From NCBI RefSeq assembly GCF_019203185.1, contig NZ_CP078093.1:2143058-2207057 (forward strand): 64,000 nt of DNA. Direction: 5' to 3'. Source of the stretch: Crassaminicella indica. GTDB lineage: Bacteria > Bacillota > Clostridia > Peptostreptococcales > Thermotaleaceae. The first letter of the stretch is position 1. Every line of letters starts with the position of its first letter. Position numbers and translations under genes: made by a program. Positions 9,970 to 17,503 of the stretch are shown in pieces. The notes below the pieces were generated by a model that saw only the letters and a list, made by a program, of their open reading frames with translations, had not been told where the DNA came from and ran no database searches.

Positions 9970-10683
9970 ATGAAGCAGAAAGATTATTTATGGAAACTTC
10001 AAGAAATAGAAAAAAATTTAGAGCAAAAAGAAAGAATATTAAAAGATGTGATAAAAGGTGAAGAAATAAGCAAAAGAATTGCAGAACACAAATGTATAAA
10101 AAATGATTTTGAAACACAAAAGGATATATTGAAAGCTAAGGAAAATATTTTAAGAAAGCTTGAGCATGAAAGAAGAGAATTAGAGTATGAAATAGAAGAA
10201 ATAAAAGAACGTTTATATAGTGGAAAAATAAATGATTTAAAACAATTAGAAAAGCTAATGAAAAAGGAAGAAAATAAAAAAGAAGAATTAAATGAAATTG
10301 ATTCAAAAACACTTGAGATTATGGAAGTTGTTGATGATCTTAAAGAAGAAATTAAAAAAATAGGGGTTAAAGGAGGCACTTTAGGCAGCACAATCAAAAA
10401 TATGCTCAAGGAAAGAAAAATAAAAATAGAAAAAATAGAAAAGGATATCATAAAAATAAAGGCAGAAAAAGAAGCATTATTGAAAAAGATTAATGAAGAA
10501 TATATACGAATGTATATGGATATAAAATCAAAGAAAAATAATCCTGTAGCAATACTTAAGGAAGATGTTTGCATGGGCTGTCATATGGATTTACCTGTTA
10601 TGACGGTTACAAAATTAAAAAAACAAGATATTGTATTATGTAATAATTGTGGGAGGATATTATATCCTAAAAGTGATGAATAG
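9970..10683 (+). CDS. Coiled-coil protein with C-terminal C4 zinc ribbon
   Basis: Residues 1 to about 180 are almost entirely charged heptads (Glu, Lys, Ile, Leu), predicting a long antiparallel coiled coil. The C-terminus has CMGCHMDLP and CNNCGRILYP, a four-Cys zinc ribbon. This architecture matches the zf-RING_7/DUF164 family (CT398-like), whose role is unclear though nucleic-acid or chaperone-type functions have been suggested. Length is 237 residues and AAAGGCGGG precedes the ATG. It sits directly upstream of the RNase P RNA gene, a clostridial arrangement. No membrane segment is seen. Confidence 0.85.
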   Translation: MKQKDYLWKLQEIEKNLEQKERILKDVIKGEEISKRIAEHKCIKNDFETQKDILKAKENILRKLEHERRELEYEIEEIKERLYSGKINDLKQLEKLMKKEENKKEELNEIDSKTLEIMEVVDDLKEEIKKIGVKGGTLGSTIKNMLKERKIKIEKIEKDIIKIKAEKEALLKKINEEYIRMYMDIKSKKNNPVAILKEDVCMGCHMDLPVMTVTKLKKQDIVLCNNCGRILYPKSDE

Positions 10684-10704
10684 AATATTTACAAATATTG
10701 TATT

Positions 10705-10733
10705 TTGACAAAAACTATTGTTTATGTTAACAT
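10705..10733 (+). promoter_or_regulatory. Promoter of rnpB
   Basis: A consensus TTGACA (10705-10710) is followed after 17 bp by TAACAT (10728-10733), placing the start about 10740, some 20 bp before the folded RNase P RNA. Confidence 0.85.
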
Positions 10734-10760
10734 ATTACTTGTCGTTAAAAATGAATATTT

Positions 10761-11103
10761 CGAGTAAGTCAGATGGTCGCGGATCGTGTACTGCACGAAC
10801 GAGGAAAGTCCGAGCTCCATAGGGCAAGAGTGCTGGGTAATACCCAGTCAGGGTGACCTGAAGGAAAGTGCAACAGAAATAAACCGCCAATGATTATTGG
10901 TAAGGATGGAAAGGTGAGGTAAGAGCTCACCGCTTCTCTGGCGACAGAGAAGGCTCTGTAAACCCCACTCGGAGCAAGACCAAGAAAGGGACTAAATAGC
11001 GGCGGCCCGTCGTGTCCCAGTGGTAGGTCGCTTGAGTCTACTGGCAACAGTAGACCTAGATAGATGACTGTCAAATACAGAACTCGGCTTATAGACTTGC
11101 TCG
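10761..11103 (+). ncRNA. rnpB: RNase P RNA, class A
   Basis: This catalytic RNA of about 343 nt removes 5' leaders from pre-tRNAs. The conserved 5' block GAGGAAAGTCCG and the 3' block ACAGAACTCGGCTTATAG, which pair to form P4, are both present. The ends CGAGTAAGTC and GACTTGCTCG form helix P1. Internal elements AGGGTGACCTGAAGG, GAAAGTGCAACAGAAA and TAAACCCC also match. The layout is that of the ancestral class A type seen in Clostridia rather than the Bacillus class B type. An antisense open frame across it is meaningless. Confidence 0.96.
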
Positions 11104-11118
11104 TTATAACTTTTATGG

Positions 11119-11150
11119 GAAACCCAGTATTTTGCTGGGTTTCTCTTATT
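11119..11150 (+). terminator. Terminator of rnpB
   Basis: GAAACCCAG and CTGGGTTTC pair around a T-rich loop, followed by TCTTATTTT, 16 bp past the rnpB end. Confidence 0.85.
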
Positions 11151-11562
11151 TTGAATAAAATACTATTGGCTTATTGTCGGGCCTGAAAAACCGAGTTATG
11201 TAATTTTAGTTCATTGTATCCCTAAATGCCGAAACACTTGTTGTAATAATTATATCTAAGTAGAATAAAAAATTCGATTTTAAAAAAATCAATAGAGTTA
11301 TGTTGAGAACTCTATTGAGTAGATTCAACATAGTGTTTAATATAGTTCTATGGTGAACACTATTGACTAGTATTAATAACTAAGTTGATTTTTAAAATTC
11401 AGCTTCATTATTATACTATCAATACTGATTTAGACACTATAATACAACAGTAAATTATCCTAAAATTAGGTTCAAATTAGAAAAAGAGAGGATATTACAT
11501 CAAGAAATAGACAAGGAATAATAACGATATATAGCATAGGAACAAATATTCGACACAATATA
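11151..11562. other. Gene-free stretch rich in inverted repeats
   Basis: No credible gene is seen. Stops are dense in all frames and the only open frame, on the minus strand at 11472-11657, lacks a ribosome binding site. The stretch does contain clustered inverted repeats (see 11268-11402) and marks the change from the conserved housekeeping block to the accessory island. Together with 11563-11878 it forms more than 700 bases without a gene. Confidence 0.7.
11268..11402. repeat. Nested inverted repeats, cloverleaf-like
   Basis: The outer arms, near 11270-11291 (CGATTTTAAAAAAATCAA) and 11383-11400 (TTGATTTTTAAAATTC), are complementary apart from small bulges. Between them are two more hairpins: AATAGAGTT/AACTCTATT, and TAGTGTTT with GAACACTA around a roughly 20-nt loop. 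The layout is that of a three-way RNA junction or a small mobile-element remnant. No identity is recognised. Confidence 0.5.
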
Positions 11563-11591
11563 TTGACAATGTTTTGGAAAGGTATTACAAT
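11563..11591 (+). promoter_or_regulatory. Strong sigma-A-type promoter driving the island leader
   Basis: TTGACA (11563-11568), a 17-bp spacer and TACAAT (11586-11591) predict a start near 11598. The first gene with a good ribosome binding site starts at 11879, which would give a leader of about 280 nt. Confidence 0.7.
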
Positions 11592-11648
11592 TATAATGGG
11601 TGCATTTTGGTAAAAAATGCTAATGTATAAAGTGGGGATAAAGAAAAC

Positions 11649-11680
11649 AGTCCTCAAAGAACGGTCATTCTTTGAGGACT
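11649..11680. repeat. Perfect 13-bp inverted repeat (possible attenuator or small-RNA terminator)
   Basis: AGTCCTCAAAGAA and TTCTTTGAGGACT pair perfectly around CGGTCA, about 50 nt after the predicted start from the 11563 promoter. No T-run follows immediately, so it may be a regulatory hairpin or RNA stabiliser rather than a simple terminator. A second potential hairpin (TCACCC/GGGTGA, about 11771-11799) follows before the gene at 11879. Confidence 0.65.
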
Positions 11681-11878
11681 AGCAATCAAGTAATATTATA
11701 AATTACGATTATTATTATTTTATCAAATTTTAAAAAATATTCAAGAGAAAAGTTGCTTGATGATTTTATCTTCACCCCTAATAAAGATGAAAGGGTGATA
11801 GGTTATGTGTGATAGCACCTAAAATGAAGAATCTTCTTAGTGTTTAACAAATTAATTAAAATTGAAAGGAGAAACTTC

Positions 11879-12127
11879 ATGAGTATTAATAAAAAACAAA
11901 CGAGTAGTAAAATTGTAAAATTAGCTTCAGATACACTGAGAAACCCAAATTCTTCTCAAACAGCAAAGAAATTAGCTGGCTCAGCTATGTCGCAGTATAA
12001 TACAAGCAAACAAACAGGACCAACTATGGAAGATTTTGCTTCAAAAGTATTAAAAAGTTCAAAGTATAGTGATGATACGAAGTCATTGGCTGGAGCCGTT
12101 CTATCACAATCAAACAAGAGAAGGTAA
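11879..12127 (+). CDS. Small Ser/Lys-rich protein of unknown function, 82 aa
   Basis: The ATG at 11879 has AAAGGAGA 6 bp upstream; the frame is open to 11840 but without a start signal. The product is soluble, without a signal peptide, and carries two related halves: a TSSKIVKLASDTL segment followed by AKKLAGSAMSQ, then an FASKVLKSSKYS segment followed by TKSLAGAVLSQS. That internal repeat (helix, linker, Leu-Ala-Gly-x-Ala-Ser-Gln) suggests two copies of a small helical unit. I do not assign a function. It is the first gene of a likely operon with the gene starting 16 bp downstream. Confidence 0.75.
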   Translation: MSINKKQTSSKIVKLASDTLRNPNSSQTAKKLAGSAMSQYNTSKQTGPTMEDFASKVLKSSKYSDDTKSLAGAVLSQSNKRR

Positions 12128-12143
12128 TTGGGGGAGGGATTAG

Positions 12144-13064
12144 ATGATTATAAAGAAAAAAAGAATTAGAAATTTAAGTAGTTTAAGTTTCATAAAAACA
12201 GGACAATTAGTGAGATTTGGAGTAGCTGATATAAATAGATTTAAGGTTAAGTGTAATGATATTGGATTTACTAGTAATTTAGAAATAGGAGAAACAATTT
12301 TACCTGATAAAGTTGGCCCAGTTAGCAGAAGAAATGCGGAAGGACAGTATATACCTGAAAAGGATAAAGAAAAAGAAATAGTGTATTATCCTAGAGAATG
12401 GACTAGGCAACAGTGGGTTGGGAGAGGGGAAACTGAAGAAGTTACGGATACTGTTTATATACCCGTAGAAAGATATCAAAGAAAATTTATTCCTCCACAG
12501 TGTATAGAATTAACAATACTTAATGATAAACATAGAAACAAATTAATACTTTCTCAAAAAATAAAGTTTGTTGAAGAAAATGAAAAGTTGATGGTTCATA
12601 CAGTTAATTTGATCCTAGAATTATTTGGGGAATGTCAGGTGTTTCAAGATGATTTAGAACAGATATCTAATCCTAAAATAAGAAGATTAAGTTGGGAGAT
12701 CTTACCCAAAGGAGATTATCCTTGGGACAAGTTGGTAAAGGATATTACTCCTTTTATTAATAGAGCTAGAAAAAGTAATAGAAATTTAATATATAAAAGA
12801 CTAAAGAAATTACACAAGTATAAACCAGATTTTAAGGCTTATGGTAAAGCTGGGTTTTCAGGGTATATAGTATTTGGTTATGAAGATAAAGGTCTATATA
12901 TCTTAGAAAGTGTTTATACAAACAATGCAACTTATGTTTTTACAAGCAACTGGGAAGAGTTTTCTAGATTGACTAAAGCTGAGATATTAAATAACAATTA
13001 TCAAGAATACAGAATTATACATACAAAGGAATGGGAAGCTGAAATAGCAAAGTTATTAGGATGA
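12144..13064 (+). CDS. Conserved-looking protein of unknown function, 306 aa
   Basis: GGGGGAGGGATTAG precedes the ATG, 16 bp after the small upstream gene, so the two are probably translated together. The protein is soluble and basic. It begins with a beta-rich region (residues 20-120, with Arg, Trp and Tyr clusters such as YYPREWTRQQW), continues with a helical middle (LMVHTVNLILELFGECQ), and ends in a compact C-terminal region, GFSGYIVFGYEDKGLYILE, NNATYVF, LTKAEIL and IIHTKEWE. The density of Trp, Gly and charged motifs there looks like a real fold under selection. No known catalytic motif was recognised. Confidence 0.8.
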   Translation: MIIKKKRIRNLSSLSFIKTGQLVRFGVADINRFKVKCNDIGFTSNLEIGETILPDKVGPVSRRNAEGQYIPEKDKEKEIVYYPREWTRQQWVGRGETEEVTDTVYIPVERYQRKFIPPQCIELTILNDKHRNKLILSQKIKFVEENEKLMVHTVNLILELFGECQVFQDDLEQISNPKIRRLSWEILPKGDYPWDKLVKDITPFINRARKSNRNLIYKRLKKLHKYKPDFKAYGKAGFSGYIVFGYEDKGLYILESVYTNNATYVFTSNWEEFSRLTKAEILNNNYQEYRIIHTKEWEAEIAKLLG

Positions 13065-13185
13065 GTTTTAGAGAGATAGGAATCGTGTTTTTTATCTTTC
13101 GTTATTCTAAGAAATTTTAGCTAACATTTAAAGTTAAGAGACATGTAAAAAAACAGTCTATTTTAAGAACTAGGAGGTCAGCCTT

Positions 13186-13599
13186 ATGAAGGAACAAAGT
13201 CAAAAGTTTAGAAAATTGAGTTTGGGGAATGGTAAAAAAACACATGACAAGATAGATGTTAATGATATAAAAAATTATGTTACTATTTTAATAGAAGAAT
13301 TAAAAGCAGTTCATGAATCATTAGATAATAACTCAAATACTAGATATGTGGCTATGACAAGCCTCCATATTACTCAATATATATCAAGTTTAGAGGTGTT
13401 AGGGGATTACCTAGCGAGAAACAGAGCAACAGTTATAGAGAAAAGTAAAATAAAGGATATAGTTGAAGTGATAGGGAATATTAAAAAAATTACTGAATTA
13501 TTTTATAATGCGATTTTTAAAGAAACAGTATACTCAGCAATACTTAGAGCTGAAGAGCTTGAAATGGAGCTAGATCATTTAATGTTATGTTGTAGATAG
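13186..13599 (+). CDS. Helical protein of unknown function, 137 aa
   Basis: The ATG at 13186 has a good AGGAGGT. After a basic N-terminus (about residues 1-20) the product is predicted mostly helical, with amphipathic segments IKNYVTILIEELKAVHESL and EVIGNIKKITELFYNAIF, and it ends in LMLCCR. There is no signal peptide or recognised domain. It lies 121 bp after the 306-residue gene, in the same direction, and just before a perfect palindrome and an IS element. It may be the third member of the cassette or an independent gene; the gap leaves room for its own promoter. Confidence 0.65.
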   Translation: MKEQSQKFRKLSLGNGKKTHDKIDVNDIKNYVTILIEELKAVHESLDNNSNTRYVAMTSLHITQYISSLEVLGDYLARNRATVIEKSKIKDIVEVIGNIKKITELFYNAIFKETVYSAILRAEELEMELDHLMLCCR

Positions 13600-13630
13600 A
13601 AAATTAAACCTAAATGTAAATAATCTAAAG

Positions 13631-13650
13631 ACACTCATAATTATGAGTGT
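13631..13650. repeat. Perfect 20-bp palindrome abutting the IS end
   Basis: ACACTCATAA and TTATGAGTGT form an uninterrupted palindrome that ends exactly where the left inverted repeat of the IS begins at 13651. It could be the stem of the terminator of the 13186 gene, or the insertion target. Confidence 0.75.
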
Positions 13651-13678
13651 CAGGTTGCTGACAAACCATTGAAAATTT

Positions 13679-15108
13679 TCAGTGGTTTGTCTTTCTAAAT
13701 ATAAAATAAGCGTAGCTTAATATTTTATGAGAATAATCATTCAAAAAAGAATTAAAAGATAGAGATGATAGTATCATCGCTATCTTTTTCATATTTTGTA
13801 CTGCTGCTGTCATAAGACATTGTTCTTTGACTTTCTCAATTCCGTGAAAGCGGGCATAGCGAAGCCCATGCAGTTGTTTAGCATCTGCAAAGCTTCGCTC
13901 AACGGTTTCTTTTCTTCTCTTGTAAATCCGCTTCCCTAACTGATCGTACATAGTAAACCTTTTAACTTTATCTTTATATTTTTCCCATACATGGAGTCTA
14001 ATTGTTCTAGTTTCATTACCATCGTATAAGCATTTTTCTTTATATGGACACTCAGAGCAATTATTTTTATCACTGATATATTCCCTATAACCCTGACGGG
14101 TAGTAGTTTTATAATGCATTGGATAAAGATTTGGGCACATTATAACATCCCATTCATCAACATATTGAAATCTATTTTTTGTAAACTTTCCTTTTTTATG
14201 TGGTCCAAGTCTGTAACCTATAGCACCCTGTATATTTCTATCATTTAAACCTTTACAAATTGGAGCAGTAAAATATCCAGCATCAAGTCCTACAAATTTC
14301 ACCTCAAAACCATATTTTTCAATTTGTTCATCTAATATTTGAAGATAAGGTGTTGCATCATTAATATTACCAGGAGTAACATTAACACCTGTAATAATGT
14401 TATTCTCTGCATCCACCGTTCTGTGTTCTAGATAGAAGAAACCTTTGGGTTTTCTATCTCTATGCATAAAACCACTGTCAGGATCTGTAATGCTAGATTT
14501 AATTCTCTTTATTTCTGGCTCATGTTCTTTTTTTTTAGAGGTTTTTTACCATGATTTATTCTATCTTCATTAATTGCATTTTCTAAATCATCAACATATT
14601 CTTTTACTTCAACTTTAATATATTTTTCTTCATACTTATTTTTATTAGCATTAGCTTTAAGATGAGTAGAATCAGTGTATAGTATTTTACCCAATACCAA
14701 ATTATTATCTATTGCTTGTTTCACTATATTTGAAAAAATTTTTTCAAATATATCAGTACCTGTAAATCTACGTCTTCTATTTTGACTAATAGTAGAATGA
14801 TGAGGAATCTCATCAGTAATTCCATAACCTAAAAACCATCTATAAGCAATATTATATTTGATTTCTTCCATTAATCTCCTTTCGGAGCGAATACCATAAA
14901 GATATCCAATAAACATCATCTTAAATAAAACAACTGGATCAATAGATGGTCTTCCATTATCTAAACAATACTTATCTTCTACTAAATCATATATAAATGA
15001 AAAGTTAATATATTTATTGATTTTTCTAAGCAAATGATCTTCAGAAACTAGGTTCTCAATCATAACAGTTTCAATTCTATTTTGGTATCCATTATTCTTA
15101 GTTAACAA
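13679..15108 (-). pseudogene. IS1182-family transposase in two frames (frameshifted or programmed -1 slip)
   Basis: The N-terminal part (15108-14509) has the family start (QNRIETVMIENLV) and the first catalytic Asp in LYTDSTHLKANANK. The C-terminal part (to 13679) has the second Asp in GLDAGYFT and the Glu in RRKETVERSFADAKQ, so DDE is complete. The frame changes by one base at nine consecutive A's (around 14528-14536). Read in the zero frame this is A-AAA-AAG, a classic -1 slippery heptamer; slipping there joins PLKKK to EHEPEIKR and gives about 476 residues, the normal family length. The start is a TTG with a weak ribosome binding site. It may be decayed, or expressed by frameshifting or transcriptional slippage. 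Confidence 0.8.
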
Positions 15109-15156
15109 TACAATCAGTCTCTTTGGGAAATTATTCTATATATATTTATTCTGCAT

Positions 15157-15199
15157 AAAAAGCGAAAATCATTTTTGAAAAAAAGAATTCTCGCTTTTT
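15157..15199. terminator. IS-borne hairpin upstream of the transposase
   Basis: AAAAAGCGA and TCGCTTTTT pair across a 25-nt loop and work in either direction. On the minus strand it lies between outside DNA and the transposase start, where it could block impinging transcription, a common IS safeguard. Confidence 0.5.
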
Positions 15200-15256
15200 T
15201 ATACTTTGTCAACAGTCTGAGCTAGTATACCCACTGGCTTTAAATATCAACTACAA

Positions 15257-15271
15257 TTTCTGTTTTAGAAA
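15257..15271. promoter_or_regulatory. Possible operator of the XRE operon
   Basis: TTTCT-N5-AGAAA is a short inverted repeat 26 bp upstream of the -35 box of the XRE-ImmA-PIN operon, a plausible place for an autoregulatory XRE protein. It is short and could be chance. Confidence 0.3.
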
Positions 15272-15296
15272 TATTTATAAAAATTTTTAAGTTTTA

Positions 15297-15325
15297 TTGC
15301 TAAAATAGAAATAATAACATATACT
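15297..15325 (+). promoter_or_regulatory. Promoter of the XRE-ImmA-PIN operon
   Basis: TTGCTA, a 17-bp spacer and TATACT end only 6 bp before the AGGAG of the first gene. The predicted 5' leader is therefore only a dozen or so nucleotides. Confidence 0.65.
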
Positions 15326-15344
15326 ATTAGTAGGAGTGATGATT

Positions 15345-15677
15345 ATGAAAACTATTGGTGAAAGAATAAAAGAATTAAGAGAAGCAAAAGGGTTAAACTC
15401 TAAAGAACTTGCAAATATTCTTGATATAAACGCATCTACCTATAGTAAATTAGAAAATAATAAAAAATCTATTGGGGTATTAGAACTTAGAAAAATAACA
15501 GAGTATTTTTCAGTAAGTGCAGATTATATACTAGGAACTAATAAGCCAGAAGCGGATATGGTGATGTATATGAAGAGAGAAAAAAATATGTCTGAAGAAG
15601 ATATTGAAGAAGTTCAAATGATTTTATCAATGATGGATGAAGCCATAACATTATTCAACATGAAAAAGCGAATATAG
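15345..15677 (+). CDS. XRE-family HTH transcriptional regulator
   Basis: The 110-residue protein has an N-terminal helix-turn-helix (IGERIKELREAKGLNSKEL, then YSKLENNKKS) of the lambda-Cro/XRE type and a C-terminal helical tail that may dimerise or contact the partner protease. ATG 15345 is chosen because AGGAG is 8 bp upstream; ATG 15339 and GTG 15336 are too close to it. It is the first gene of a tight three-gene operon; the next ATG is 12 bp after its stop. By analogy with ImmR/ImmA-type pairs it probably represses its own promoter until the protease acts, an inference from gene order. Confidence 0.88.
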   Translation: MKTIGERIKELREAKGLNSKELANILDINASTYSKLENNKKSIGVLELRKITEYFSVSADYILGTNKPEADMVMYMKREKNMSEEDIEEVQMILSMMDEAITLFNMKKRI

Positions 15678-15689
15678 TAGGTGAAACTT

Positions 15690-16559
15690 ATGTTAAAAAG
15701 AGAAGATATAGATAAAATTGAGAAAAAGGCACTTCAGCATAGAAAAATGAATGACTTAGGTATTGAATCTCCAATAGGAAATAAAATATTTGATATTATA
15801 GAGAATCAATATGATTCTTTTCTTTTATTATATCCTTTAAAATCTAAAAATATTGCTGGTTTTACAAGAAAGCAAGGAGAGTTTATTCAGGTTTTTATAA
15901 ATACTAGTTTTGATAAAGGATTTCAAAATTTCGCTTGTGCTCATGAATTATATCATCTTATTCAATTTCAAGAAAAAGAAATTGATAGTTTTATAGTATG
16001 TAGTAATAAAGATATTTCAGAAACTTTAGATGAAGAGAATATACATCAGGAGGAATTGAAAGCCAATTATTTTGCTGCTGCTTTTTTGTTACCTAAAGAG
16101 ATTGTAGTAGAGAGGTTTAAAAAAATAGAAGAACTATATTATTTTGAAGAAGATTTTATTTTAGAAATAATTAAATTACAGTATCAATATGAAGTTCCTT
16201 TTAAAACTATATTAAAGAGACTTAAGGAGTTAGAAATAATTAATGAAATACAATATGGAAAATTAAAAATATATGAAGACAATATTATAGAGTATTGTAA
16301 AATGATGGATGAATCCGTTTATAATAATATAAAAACTTTAGAATCTCCTGATACTAGAAAATATCATACATTAAATGTACCAAAGACGGCAGCAGATGTT
16401 TATAAAAATAATATCATATCTTTCAGCAAGTTGGAGAGTATAATTAATAAATATGATAAGAAAATCACAGATTTTAATATAAATAAGCCTCAAATTAAGC
16501 CTATTAGTATTGATTTCTCTAGTTTTGGAATTGGAGATGATGATGATCATGATGAATAG
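15690..16559 (+). CDS. ImmA/IrrE-family zinc metallo-endopeptidase
   Basis: The zinc motif HELYH (residues 85-89) follows FACA, and the downstream helix EELKANYFAAAFLLP carries the further family signature, so the protein belongs to the COG2856 ImmA/IrrE peptidases. Relatives cleave XRE-type repressors. ATG 15690 has AGGTGA upstream; GTG 15681 is the alternative. The 289-residue length exceeds the minimal domain: the extra 130 C-terminal residues are unassigned and end in an Asp-rich tail. Its 3' end overlaps the start of the PIN gene, implying translational coupling. The most likely substrate is the upstream XRE protein. Confidence 0.88.
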   Translation: MLKREDIDKIEKKALQHRKMNDLGIESPIGNKIFDIIENQYDSFLLLYPLKSKNIAGFTRKQGEFIQVFINTSFDKGFQNFACAHELYHLIQFQEKEIDSFIVCSNKDISETLDEENIHQEELKANYFAAAFLLPKEIVVERFKKIEELYYFEEDFILEIIKLQYQYEVPFKTILKRLKELEIINEIQYGKLKIYEDNIIEYCKMMDESVYNNIKTLESPDTRKYHTLNVPKTAADVYKNNIISFSKLESIINKYDKKITDFNINKPQIKPISIDFSSFGIGDDDDHDE

Positions 16560-17415
16560 AATTAAATCTCCAGTTCTTTTTGATGCTAATATACTTATGA
16601 ATTTTAAAGGACAGCTAGAATTTTTATTTAGTTTATTTGACAATGTATTAATCCATAAACAGGTGATGGAAGAAGTTTTAGATGAAACGATTAAAAATGA
16701 AATAGATTTAATTATAAAAGAGAATGAGGGTGTGAAAATTGTAGAAGATAGTATAATAGAAGGAGATGTAGAAAAAAGGCTCTTTGAAGAATGTGATAAG
16801 GAATTAAAAAATATTTTTAATATTAAAGATTCTAAAGATTTAGGAGAATATAAGACCTTACTATATGCAAAGTTTAATGGGATAAAATTGTTATCTTCAC
16901 AAGATACAACGGTTTGGAGATTTGTAACAGAATCTATATATTTTAATGATATTGATTGTATTACTATTCAAGATTTGGCTTATTTAATTTATTTAAATGC
17001 TAATAAAAAGAAAGATAGAAGATTGGGGAAAAGTTTATACAATTACTTCGGAAGAAAAGAACACTCATTTGATAGTTTTAAAAGATATATGGAGAGAAAT
17101 AATAATGAAATTCCTAAATATATTGAATTTGAAAATATTAGAATAGGAAATTACAATCAATTAGTTGAAGGATATGCTGAGTTTTATAGTAAAGAGAGTT
17201 TTGGTAGTAAGGAAGAAATAGAAGAAGAAATAGTAAATGTGGCAAGAAATAATCCAGCTACATGTTTAAATTGCTTATATTCAAGGATACATGAAAGAAA
17301 TGTTGATTACAATAATAGAATTTGTAGCCTAAATTATAATTTATCTGATGATAAATGCTTAGAAGTAAGAGAAGATTTTTCAGAAAATATAAGGAAAAGA
17401 ACAGTAGAAGATTAG
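16549..17415 (+). CDS. PIN-domain-like protein with a Cys-rich C-terminus
   Basis: The N-terminal region reads SPVLFDANILMNF, then VMEEVLDE, DLGEYKTLLYA and LLSSQDTTVWR: an Asp-Glu-Glu-Asp pattern in the order and spacing of PIN nucleases, which cut RNA in many toxin-antitoxin modules. The C-terminal 100 residues are not PIN-like and contain CLNC followed by two more Cys (ICSL, KCLEV), possibly a zinc site. Several ATGs are available (16537-16552); 16549 is a compromise, as all overlap the protease gene. I infer a nuclease effector in a three-gene operon with XRE and ImmA proteins. Confidence 0.72.
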   Translation: MMNRIKSPVLFDANILMNFKGQLEFLFSLFDNVLIHKQVMEEVLDETIKNEIDLIIKENEGVKIVEDSIIEGDVEKRLFEECDKELKNIFNIKDSKDLGEYKTLLYAKFNGIKLLSSQDTTVWRFVTESIYFNDIDCITIQDLAYLIYLNANKKKDRRLGKSLYNYFGRKEHSFDSFKRYMERNNNEIPKYIEFENIRIGNYNQLVEGYAEFYSKESFGSKEEIEEEIVNVARNNPATCLNCLYSRIHERNVDYNNRICSLNYNLSDDKCLEVREDFSENIRKRTVED

Positions 17416-17453
17416 TTAAATTTTAATAATAGTAAATGTGCAATAGATACTAT

Positions 17454-17490
17454 GAAAACCTCCATCTATATATGAGATGGAGGCTATTTT
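17454..17490. terminator. Bidirectional terminator between the PIN gene and the Cys-rich gene
   Basis: CCTCCATCT and AGATGGAGG pair around a 7-nt loop. It lies between two convergent genes; four T's follow on the minus strand and a T-rich stretch on the plus strand. Confidence 0.8.
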
Positions 17491-17503
17491 ACAGTTAAGT
17501 TTA

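Larger units (their letters stand above)
13651..15219 (-). mobile_element. IS1182-family insertion sequence
   Basis: The element spans about 1.57 kb and encodes a DDE transposase on the minus strand. Imperfect terminal inverted repeats are visible: the left end starts CAGGTTGCTGACAAA at 13651 and the right end, read inward on the minus strand from 15219, starts CAGACTGTTGACAAA; about 18 of the first 25 positions agree. No clear target duplication flanks it. The left end touches a perfect palindrome, and the upstream end carries an internal hairpin at 15157-15199. Confidence 0.75.

Noticed and set aside
9999-10574. 191-codon minus-strand open frame
   Set aside because: It is the antisense shadow of the Lys/Glu-rich coiled-coil gene; its Phe/Ser/Ile-rich product is typical of reverse-read AT-rich coding DNA.
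10769-11074. 101-codon minus-strand open frame
   Set aside because: It lies wholly inside the RNase P RNA gene, whose conserved RNA motifs explain the sequence.
10761-11210. rnpB 3' end as an integration site for the island
   Set aside because: The island begins right after rnpB, but I could not find a duplicated stretch of the rnpB 3' end at the far side, nor an integrase gene. Only the short ACTCGG motif recurs, in inverted form, near 11191.
11472-11657. 61-codon minus-strand open frame in the leader region
   Set aside because: No ribosome binding site, hydrophobic chance composition, and it overlaps the strong plus-strand promoter at 11563.
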